From Kitagawia praeruptora (taxonomy: Eukaryota > Streptophyta > Magnoliopsida > Apiales > Apiaceae): a DNA stretch of 64,000 nucleotides. The position numbers were made by a program, and so were the translations under genes. The notes beneath the pieces are model-generated. The model ran no database searches and was not told the origin of the DNA. It saw only the letters and a list, made by a program, of their open reading frames with translations. The stretch is taken from assembly GCA_037693485.1 (NCBI GenBank), contig CM075346.1:126840001-126904000 (forward strand), written 5' to 3'. This document shows, in pieces, positions 55,329-64,000 of this stretch; position 1 is the first letter of the stretch, and the number at the start of each line of letters is the position of its first letter.

Positions 55329-56990
55329 CACTACAACAAATATAAGCAATTTTTATAAACTTTTTGGCCTATTTTCTGTCGGAAGAATGCTTCCATCCAA
55401 CAGAACTCGTCCGTCAGAAAAGTCCTTGTCAAATGCTCATATTTGCGTCGGAAGTTATCAATTGCGTCGGAAGATAACGAGGGACCCACTTCCTCTTTAT
55501 TATATTATTAAACTAAACATCCGACAGAAAAGTTTATCAGAAGTTTGATTATTATCTTTAAACAAACTAAATAATAATAAAATGTTCATATATTATATTC
55601 CAACAAACCTTCTGTCGGAAGTAGATTTTTTTTTTAAAAAAATGGAAAATTAGATAAATACATTTCTCTACTGAATCCAAAATACAAATCTTCTAACGGA
55701 TAAAGTTGTTGTATGTTCAAAACTTCCAACAATTGTGTAATTTAGATTGGCACAATAGTTTATATAAAATGTTTTTGGTCCTAAACGAAGATTGTGTGTA
55801 TTAATTTACAATGTTAGGCAACTATAATCACAATGTTACTTATAAATAAATCACGTTGTATTTAGGCAACTTTAACTAGAAATCTAGATACAATGTTGGC
55901 ATTCAAGCTAAATTTAGTTAAAAGGGAGTCAACGAATGCAAAAAAATGAAGATGATGATGACCAGTTTTACGGAACTCTGCTTGCTTTTTTATTTTGGAA
56001 ACTTGGAGGCTCGTTTTGGATTTTGTAGCTGCCATCTTTTCAGCTTTGTCCAGGGAAGCTGCTAGCTTGTCCTTGAGTTTCGCTTCTCATTCTCTCTCCA
56101 CCTCGGCGTGAAGGTAAACCAAGGAGAAATTATTTATGTGAATATACCATTATATGGTGGTTGTATCATATTTCTCATAACTTTATTTGGGATTCTTTTG
56201 ACAAGAGTGACATCCTTTGGAAGAGATGATATGAACCAATCCACATAAAAAATAATCAAAAAATAAAAAGGTCGGGTTGTACGAGATTTTAATAAAAACG
56301 TAGTAAAAGTGCTGCTTCCTGTAACGGGGCACGATCAGGTTCACTGAATAATTTTTTTGAATGATTTCTTTGACGATCGAACCATACGCATGTTAATAAA
56401 CACTAATTTTAGTGTTGGGAAAAAAATAATCAAAAAATAAAAAGTCGGGTTGTACGAGATTTTAATAAAAACGTAGTAATCAAATTCTGACGAAATTCAT
56501 CAATTTCTATCAAAAGTACTGGAAATTTCCCAGTACTTCTGACAAAATTGATCGACTCTGTCAAAAGTTGGCAATTTTTTTTTTCTAATTATAATTTATC
56601 AAGTAATTATTTTTGGATATAACAATTTAAAAATATATGAAAATTTTGAAAGTTTCCGACAACAAGGTTTCTTTCAGAAGTTTACATATTTTTTATTACC
56701 AAATATTGATTTCTCTATTTTAGATATTTTTTTAAAAATGAAAATGTTAAGAACTTCTGACGGACGAAAAGTATCGGTCAGAAGGCTTCTATTGTGTGGA
56801 AATTTTTTCACACAATATTTTTTATGTGTCAAATTTTATTAATATAATATTCAACTTCCAACAATATTTGAACTTTCGTCGGATGTTAAGCTAATCACTT
56901 GTGACAGAAAAATTAATTTGTCGAAAGTTAGGTTCTAAAACGAGTTTCGTCAGAAATTTACCGTCAGAAAAGCCTATATTTATTGTAGTG
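55329..56990. mobile_element. Non-autonomous CACTA (En/Spm) element
   Basis: Starts CACTACAACAAATATAAGC and ends GCCTATATTTATTGTAGTG, a perfect CACTA-type inverted terminus with one internal change. Both ends carry several copies of subterminal TTCTGTCGGAAG / CCGTCAGAAAAG motifs in both orientations, as in CACTA transposase-binding regions. 1662 bp with no transposase frame. Flanking 3-bp duplication not clear (CAA against AAT). Inside, a ~62-bp block (ATAATCAAAAAATAAAAAG ... AAAACGTAGTAA) is directly repeated at 56250 and 56428. Confidence 0.85.
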
Positions 56991-57699
56991 AATGTCTAGC
57001 CTCTTAATTTAATTTTCAGACTCCATCAAAATCTAATCAACTATCACACCAGTAAAATTGTAACAAAAAGCCTAATCAGTAATCACCCATTTCTAATTTT
57101 TAAAATTTATATTTCAAAAAATAAATGTATTTTTTAATTTTAAATATATACATAGATATATATTATTTATTTATTTTTTATATTAATCTGATCGGTTTGA
57201 TTTTTTCGGATCAGTTCCAACTTATAACCACAACCGCATAATCGATTCAATTTTTAACTTTTCGATTTTGATTTCAATTTGATTTTATACAATTTAATTT
57301 TTAACAGTTTGGATTTCGATTTCAATTTTTTTTTCCACTTTTTACTCAGCCCTACATGGAATCACTGGATCACCCTCGATATAGTTTGTTACCTTTGTCC
57401 CCATGTGAATACAGTTATTGACACAAGTAAACAAAAGATTTGGGATGGTTTTGGTACCAGAATTGCAATATTACCTACTAAATCTTTGCATGTAAAGCCC
57501 AAACATTAATTGTTTTCCTCTTCTGCTCCTGCCAGTAATCTTGGGCATTTACATGATTTCTATACCAGATTCCCATATCTTATTTGATAAGAGAAATGTT
57601 AGAATTTCAAAAAATCGTTGCTAAAACAATTCTCAAATATTGAATTGTCAAAATGGTATTCACTATTCTCTTATAAATGAAATGGATTATTCATACATA
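56991..57699. other. Intergenic DNA
   Basis: AT-rich, including a TTCGATTTTGATTTCAATTT-type low-complexity run (57240-57340). No gene seen. Confidence 0.5.
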
Positions 57700-57704
57700 T
57701 ATAT

Positions 57705-59467
57705 TGTTAAATATATTAGTTTCAACTACCCACAATTGTTGAATCTAGAATTCAAACCCTTCTAGAATAATGGTTATATTGTCAAGCATTCACACAAACC
57801 AAACATAGACTTTGTGTACCTTATTCTTCTATATATTAGTTCTTCATTCATGTAATATCATCAAGCTACTCAACACAATATAGTGTCTTCAATATCAATA
57901 CAATTTAGTTTTAGATTCTTGTTTATCAATACACTTATATTTTCTACATGGTATCAGAGCTTTAAGCTCCCGATCTTTGTTGTTTCCACTGTCACAAATA
58001 TAAGCAATACAAAACATACCTCAAACAAGTTAAGCTCCGGAGTTTTTTGCAAGCCTCTGCCACCTGCTTATCTTGTTGCTTCCCTTCTTCTTTCCGCTGC
58101 ACCCACAACTGCTCAAACTCCTTGAAAACCCAGCTGAGTAACGAGTCGACTCACTGACTCACCCACACCCATTTAAGCTTGCCGAATTCATCATTTTCAG
58201 TCACCCAACTGCTCTTGTCTTTGAGACAATTGCTCAAACAGTTGGTGGCCACAAATCAAACTACTCGCATAACTCACCATCTCACTGATGGTGACTGCCG
58301 CTAGATACAACACACACACACACCAGCAAAACACACACCGTCTCAACAGTTTCACGGCCGTATCAGAACACACTGAGCCGCCAATCCTCGGCGAGTAACT
58401 CTCTCAGCGCTTGAATTGCCTGAGAATTTTACATTGGAGGATCGCCGTCTTCTTCTTCTTCTAGTAAGTGTTGATCAGTGTTGGGAATTATTTTCTCCGC
58501 CTCCATTTGTAAGTTGCAGGACTGGAAACTGAGACGATTAGTTCTATAAGATACACACGGCCCGTTCTAATTATTTTAGAGCTACAACAGTGTATTTTTT
58601 ATATTGGGCCAACAGATTATCAGTTCATTAGTGTCTCTTCTTGGGTCACACAAACATGATTATCCAGGCCAAGCCCAATGATTCTGGCTTGTGTTTGGTT
58701 TGGGCTAGCATATGGTTAGATTATACCTCTGTTTTCATTATTGGGCCACACAAAGTTAGCCCGTACCATTTCACATAATTAGTTATTTTGGCCTACTTAC
58801 ACCTTGGTGCCTAAAATTTATCAGAATTGTTTTCGTTCTGACAGTGTCTTATTCAGCCATCAGAATTGATTTTTCGATCTTCATTTGACAGTGCTTCTCC
58901 AGCCATCAGAACTGTTTTCGTTCTGACAGTGTCTTATTCAGCCATCAGAATTGATTTTTTGATCTTCATTACGACAGTGCTTCTCCAGCCATCAGAATTG
59001 TTTTACCGTTCTGACAGTGCTTCTTCAGCCATCAGATTAGCTTATTATTCTGACAATGCTTCTCTAGCTATCAGAATTACATCAGTTTGGGGAGGTGCAA
59101 AGACCAACAAAAAAGCACGATTCATCTACATCGTGTCTCCGATTCAAAATCCTCCTACCACTTTCGGTTATTTTGTTTACAAACTTAAGCTGGTTTTTCA
59201 ACCATCTTTAGTTTGAGGGGGGGTGTTAAATATATTAGTTTCAACTACCCACAATTGTTGAACCTAGAATTCAAACCCTTCTAGAATAATGGTTATATTG
59301 TCAAGCATTCACACAAACCAAACATAGACTGTGTGTACCTTATTCTTCTATATATTAGTTCTCCATTCATGTAATATCATCAAGCTACTCAACACAATGT
59401 AGTGTCTTCAATATCAATACAATTTAGTTTTAGATTCTTGTTTATCAATACACTTATATTTTCTACA
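57705..59467 (+). mobile_element. Non-autonomous copia-like LTR retrotransposon
   Basis: Two 244-bp LTRs (57705-57948 and 59224-59467; TGTTAAATA ... TTTTCTACA) with about four differences, flanked by TATAT (57700-57704 and 59468-59472). The interior begins TGGTATCAGAGCTTTAAGC, an initiator-methionine primer site, and ends with polypurine AGTTTGAGGGGGGG. The 1275-bp interior has no gag or pol; its short frames are not recognisable. Primer site and LTR size fit the copia class, but with no coding region the class is inferred. Confidence 0.9.
58820..59085. repeat. Tandem TCAGAATTG-N-TTCTGACAG hairpin units
   Basis: Five to six units of roughly 50-56 bp: CAGCCATCAGAATTGTTTTC, GTTCTGACAGTGTCTTATT and variants. 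Within each, CAGAA and TTCTG can pair around a short loop. Located in the 3' interior of the copia-like element. Confidence 0.85.
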
Positions 59468-59604
59468 TATATAAATCATTAAATCTCATGAAATTAAAAT
59501 TTGGAAACATTTTCAGGATCTATTTCAAAATATGTAGCATGAATCATAAAATAATTACTCATAAAATAATGCAGTCTACGCAGATTCTACATCTGGGGTC
59601 ATTC

Positions 59605-59918
59605 TCTCAACTTTTCGTGGAATCCATTCCAGTTCTACCCAACATTTCTGTTGCTTTTCCCATAGTACCCATGTTTTTGTTCAACTTCCTTGAATACCCA
59701 CCTTTTGTAACTTTGTACATAAAATTAAAACAAAATACCTTATATCGAAAATAAAATACATCACATAATAATTAAAATACAAATCATTACTTAAATTCAA
59801 ATACGGGTTAAATATCAAGTAAGCCACTGATTGAAACAAAATGTATCAAAATGGTCCCTAATTGCAAATTTGACTCATTTTAGCCCATAACTTCTTTAAA
59901 ATGTATCAAAATGGTCCC

Positions 59919-59959
<41 letters not shown>

Positions 59960-60465
59960 CCCCCATGTATGCACATAAATTGACTAATTAAAAGGTTATA
60001 TTCGTAATAATAATAATAATGCTCCCATGTATGCACATGAATTGATGTGCATACATGGAGGGGGCATTATTATTATTACGAATATAACCTTTTAATTGGT
60101 CAATTTATGTGTATACATGGGGGCATTATTATTATTATTACGAATATAACTTTTTAATTGGTCAATTTATGTGCATACATGGGGGCATTATTATTATTAT
60201 TACGAATATAACCTTTTAATTGGTCAATTTATGTGCATACATGGGGGCATTATTATTATTATTAGGGACCATTTTGATACATTTTGTTCCGATCAGCAAA
60301 TTTCATTGAGAAGAAAAGAATTGTCCATCTTGCAATTTTAAGAAGCTAACCTGATGGAGGAGAGAGATTATAAAAGGTGGGTATTCAGGGAAGTTGAACA
60401 AAAAGATGGGTACTATGGGAAAAGCAACAGAAATGTTGGGTAGAACCGGAATGGATTCACTTTTC
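59605..60465. repeat. Nested fold-back (inverted) repeat cluster
   Basis: Outer arms: 59620-59710 (ATTCCAGTTCTACCCAACAT ... CTTGAATACCCACCTTTTGT) is mirrored at 60374-60458. Inner arms: AACAAAATGTATCAAAATGG (59840, also near 59898) is mirrored near 60270-60290. Between them the block GCATACATGGGGGCATTATT ... TTTTAATTGGTCAATTTATG repeats about four times at ~62 bp (60050-60250), and its reverse complement appears once or twice at 59958-60040 with AAT-trinucleotide runs. An RNA from this region could fold into a long hairpin. Confidence 0.8.
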
Positions 60466-60480
60466 GTGTCTATAACTATA

Positions 60481-60812
60481 AGGATGTGTTCACTTACAAA
60501 GAATGGAATGGGGTAGGAATGGAATGAAAATTGTAAACAAAATTTATGAAGAAAGGGGGATGTTGGGGGAAATAATGAACAAATATGAGGGAGAAGAAGT
60601 TTTTTATGATGAACATTGCAAGGAAATTGATGAAGATTGGGAATGGAGCATTCCATCCAAAACATGTGGGTTAGAATTTTAGTTCAAATTATTTGGAGAG
60701 GAATGAGGCAAGGAATGAAATTTGTAAACACTTTCCCCAATCTCCCCCAGATAATAGTATAAATTTCATTCTATTCTCCCCTCATTCCATTCAATCGAAG
60801 TGAACATAGCCT
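60481..60812. mobile_element. MITE-like element
   Basis: AGGATGTGTTCACTTACAAA at the left and AAGTGAACATAGCCT at the right form an inverted terminus (TRTGTTCACTT core). GAATGGAATG and CATTCCATTC phrases are mirrored inside. 332 bp. hAT-like in style, but the target duplication was not identified. Confidence 0.55.
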
Positions 60813-61044
60813 AAGTACTTGTCATTTGTTTCATCAGAATTCAACGTAAGAGTGTATATTTACTCCACTTCTATTAAAAAAGTATGCATGAAAAATGTTT
60901 TATAAAGAAAAAAAAGGACATCAAAATCTACTTTCTCAAAACTACTTTCCTATGTTTGCGCCACTAGTGATGTCGTATCGGGACATCAGAAAATGTTTTC
61001 AATGCTGGTGGACTTGGACTGGTTTCGACATCACACTTTGCAAA

Positions 61045-61245
61045 GAGTAATGCTAGGTATCCCAAATTGGTACCCAAAAAATGCTCTCAAATGATGTGGC
61101 ATTGATGAGTTGGATGTATGAAGGATTTTAATTGGTGAGATATTTATGGCCCTGGCGGGCCCATTGTAATTAAAACCATTCAGATAATGACACGTGTAAT
61201 TTGGGAAAAAATTTGGGTACCAATTTGGGGTACCTAGCATTTTCC
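61045..61245. mobile_element. 201-bp MULE-type MITE
   Basis: Flanked by CTTTGCAAA at 61036-61044 and 61246-61254 (9 bp, perfect). Termini GAGTAATGCTAGGTATCCCA and, in reverse, GGAAAATGCTAGGTACCCCA, extending through AATTGGTACCCAAA. No coding sequence. Confidence 0.85.
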
Positions 61246-61372
61246 CTTTGCAAATTTTATTTTTTCGACCTCCCGCAAAAAAAGAGGAACGTACAGTTAA
61301 ATTAAGAGATCGTTGCTGAAAAAATAAATTTCTATTGAAATGTACTGTATCTAAACCAGTGGTCCGACTAAT

Positions 61373-62222
61373 TGTTACAACCAGTTTCCGTCAGCGTATC
61401 CGTTCGGTCGGGCCTGCAAGTGAAGAAGAATGCGAGGGCGTTGCCCCCGATTCACCTCCGGTGTGAGAATAAGTTAACTGGTTTTTGAAAATGAGTAATA
61501 TTGAACGTAGAGTGTTTGTATTGTGTAAATTGTGTGCAAGTGATTGAATGAATGAACTCAAACCTCTGTTAACCTCTTATCCTCTATGCTGGCAGTTATC
61601 GGAGAGTGGGGCGAGTGGAGAACGTGTCCCACGTTCCCAGGGATACACAACTGAATGGACCGTTGCAAATAACTGGGCCGAATGATATGGGCCTTCGCCA
61701 GTCTGGAGCCTCTCCAAACCAATACTCCTCATTCGGTGACTGGGCCTTCGGTCCAGCCCAGTAAGAAGTTGGGCCTCTAACATGTCCCTAGGCTTCGTTC
61801 GGAGTTATCCTCAGGACGAAGGCTAAAGCCCAAGCCCATCTTCGGAATTTTGTCTTCGTACGTTTCCTTCGGATAAGAATGGCGATGGACAAGGCTGAGA
61901 CGCCTCCTGGGAAGCCGTGTCCCTTTATGGCTGACAGCTGTCTGTCCTCGAGATATACGCCTCAATCCCAGCCGTTGGATTTGAAACGCCCACTGTCCAA
62001 ACGTCGCGTCTTCTCTATTTTAACTCCACAGTTTCTTTCTTTCTTTCTTTTATGCACATATTATTTCTTTAACATTCAAAGCAAAAACTCCCTCCAGAGA
62101 TATTTCAACAGCAATTGGGAGCGTCGTTTCGTCACCGGAGGCACCCAAATCACCGATTTCAGTCGACGTTCACGTTCAAGAAGTCTATCCCCACGAACTC
62201 GATCTTATCAGTGATCTCAAAC
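61373..62222 (+). other. GC-richer leader region of the right-edge transposon-type gene
   Basis: Base composition rises sharply from here. Frequent CTTCGG phrases (for example 61685-61870) and a run TTTCTTTCTTTCTTTC near 62033. A splice donor CAG|TAAG-like site near 62228 and acceptor GAATGCAG|GGAC at 62699 suggest a 5' UTR intron. Could be an LTR beginning at TGTTACAACC (61373), but no second copy lies in the window. Confidence 0.35.
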
Positions 62223-62703
62223 AAACCAGTAAGTTCTCATTATTACTCTTCCTTTTTCGATTAATCGCGCACTTGTATCACTTTCATTCCTGCTTCTGTG
62301 TATATATCTGCTTTTCGTATCCATACACACATGTATGTATTTGTATGTACACATATGCAAAGTTACCTGTGCAGTTCATTTTTATCGTTTTGAGTAGAAC
62401 ACGCGCACGTCTTTTCCTTTTAATTTCCGTTGTGTTGCTCTGGTATAACCCTTTACTTGAATCTTGGGATTTGCTTGGAAGTTGTCTGGGTAGAGACGTC
62501 CTTCGGGATCTTCAAACCCTGAGAACTCCCTTCGGTCTGTCCCAATCCCTCGTAATTTTTAGACGATCCTTAATCTGCTTTGCCTTAGATTTTAGGATTC
62601 TCCGACCGATCCTGGCTCACTGTACTCGGCCTCCCCTCTTTTTGTTTTCTTCTTCTTTGTCCGAGTACAAGGCTAATGTCTCTTCATTTCCGAATGCAGG
62701 GAC

Positions 62704-64000
62704 ATGGATCGGTCAACCGAGGGTGCTGGTCCTTCGGAGGTTTCGCCCTTCAGCGACGCCAAATTATTCCCAGCCGCTAACCTTCGATCACATCTGACCG
62801 AGGAGCAAATTGAACGCTTTCATTCCAAGTACATGGTGGAGAAGAACGTCTGGTACTTCTTCGCACCGCGGAAGAAGGACCGCATCTGGCAGAACCCCGA
62901 GATTCCCGCTCTCTGTGGAGGGAGCGTGGCGACCGGTATCTCGGAGATGGAGTTCATGTGTGGCTTCCGGTTACCGATGTTGCCGATCTTGAAGAAGATA
63001 CTGAAGCAATTGAAGATTGCCATAGGGCAGTTAGACCCGAACAGTTTCTTCCACATCAACGCTTTCCAAGCTCGATGTCTTGCCAAGAAAATGACTCCAA
63101 GGACCACCTTGTTCTGGCATCATTATGAGCTGCGAAGGAACTCGAAGAGCAACGGCTATTACACTATAGCCCGTCGAACTGGTAGGGCCGATTGGGCTCA
63201 AACCAACTCTAGCAACAAAGGGACTCATGAGAGCTTGACATTCATTTCGGGGCCGAAGATGGAAAAATACGGCCGATGGTATGATTTAGACCCGTCCAGG
63301 TTGACATATCCCGACCTGTTGCAGGCGGACGTGCACGATTACCGCCTACTCTGCGAGCTTGATATGGGCCAGGTCCCACGATCGGACGGGAGGAATAATG
63401 ACTGGCTGGTTGCCCTTTGGGGTAGTGGTAACACCCATACTTGTTTTCAGCTTTGTATATTCGGGCAAATGTACTTGTTTTCAATTTCAATCTTCTGCTG
63501 TGTAACACTCTGTTGTTTTGTGCAGTGTCTTCTCTTCAGGACATTATTGAACGCAAGCGTAAGAAGGCGGCTCAGCTTTCTATAACCGCTACGGCCGAAG
63601 AAGAGGCCGGTGCTCATCTGACCGATGGGGAGGGGAAGTCGATCCCCGACCAGGGAGAGAGAATTGAAACTCCACCTATTTCTTCTCCTCCTCGAGATCC
63701 GACTTTGGATTTGGCCATCTCGACCGATTCCCGAAAGAGATTTCGGTCGGGAGATGCCGGTCCCAAGGTGTATTCTCCTCCCTGGGGAGTTATCGAAACC
63801 GACCAGATCATTGTCCCTGCTCCGCAGCTGTCTACTGTTGTGGGTCCCGATCTCTGCCGGGGTCTCATTCTGCCAGCCGACAGGCCAACGTTCGCTAAGG
63901 CGAACGACCTTGAAGCCTGCACCGAAATGTTGGCCTTGCTTTCCATGGTGAGTTTCTGTTTTTCTTTTCGGTACTCATCTGTTATGTTTGTCTTTGCTTA
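62704..64000 (+). CDS. Transposon-type gene (putative gypsy-type transposon domain), partial
   Basis: Two coding exons seen: 62704-63427 and 63526-63947 (G|GTAACA donor, TTGTGCAG acceptor, then GTGAGT), in phase, at least 382 residues, running off the window. The start is the first ATG after a GAATGCAG acceptor. Residues about 85-125 (MCGFRLPMLPILKKILKQL, KIAIGQLDPNSFFHINAFQA) resemble the N-terminal domain of plant proteins labelled putative gypsy-type transposon (Transposase_28 type). The second exon is Ser/Pro/charged-rich. GC content is well above the flanking repeats. Function is unknown; whether it is a transposon frame or a domesticated gene cannot be decided from this part. Confidence 0.5.

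Overview
This is nuclear DNA of a flowering plant, probably a eudicot. It is AT-rich with intron-bearing genes (GT/AG introns, a plastid transit peptide), and its intergenic space is filled with plant transposons (Ty3/gypsy, copia-like, TRIM, Helitron, MULE, CACTA, Stowaway, Tourist, Emigrant-like). I cannot fix the species. All exon models and element ends below were read by eye.

Layout. 1-21.2 kb is gene-free and holds nested transposons: a candidate Helitron (0.7-2.7 kb), three related Mutator-like elements with unusual palindrome arrays in their ends (4.3-5.1, 8.0-9.1 and 20.4-21.2 kb), Stowaway and Tourist MITEs, a TRIM nested in the second MULE, and a young Tat-type gag-protease LTR element (9.92-16.94 kb) among degenerate Helitrons. 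21.6-43.1 kb is a genic island: a Yippee-like zinc protein (+), a BPP1-like basic proline/serine-rich protein (+), a PH1-type pleckstrin-homology protein (+), and anthranilate synthase alpha (-), with a decayed copy of the anthranilate synthase last exon downstream of it. 43.2-64 kb is again mostly repeats: an inverted-repeat element full of ACGT motifs upstream of anthranilate synthase, a ~250-bp tandem array, a Helitron containing a SINE, an Emigrant-like element and a fourth palindrome-array MULE, a truncated patellin pseudogene next to an LTR-like block, a CACTA element, a non-autonomous copia-like element, a fold-back repeat cluster, and finally a GC-richer transposon-type gene that runs off the right edge.

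The four genes are ordinary single-copy housekeeping genes and show no sign of acting together: tryptophan entry enzyme, phosphoinositide-binding PH protein, probable microtubule-binding protein and Yippee protein. The most unusual signal is the MULE family. Each arm carries 19-bp imperfect palindromes (ACGCAT-N7-ATGCGT) at a 28-29 bp period. In four of the arms a TGACGTCA octamer sits exactly 2 bp from the first palindrome. A fourth member keeps the outer terminal repeat and the phased architecture (30 bp period) but uses a different palindrome (ATACGG-N11-CCGTAT). Perfect 9-bp target-site duplications flank two members and define their ends.
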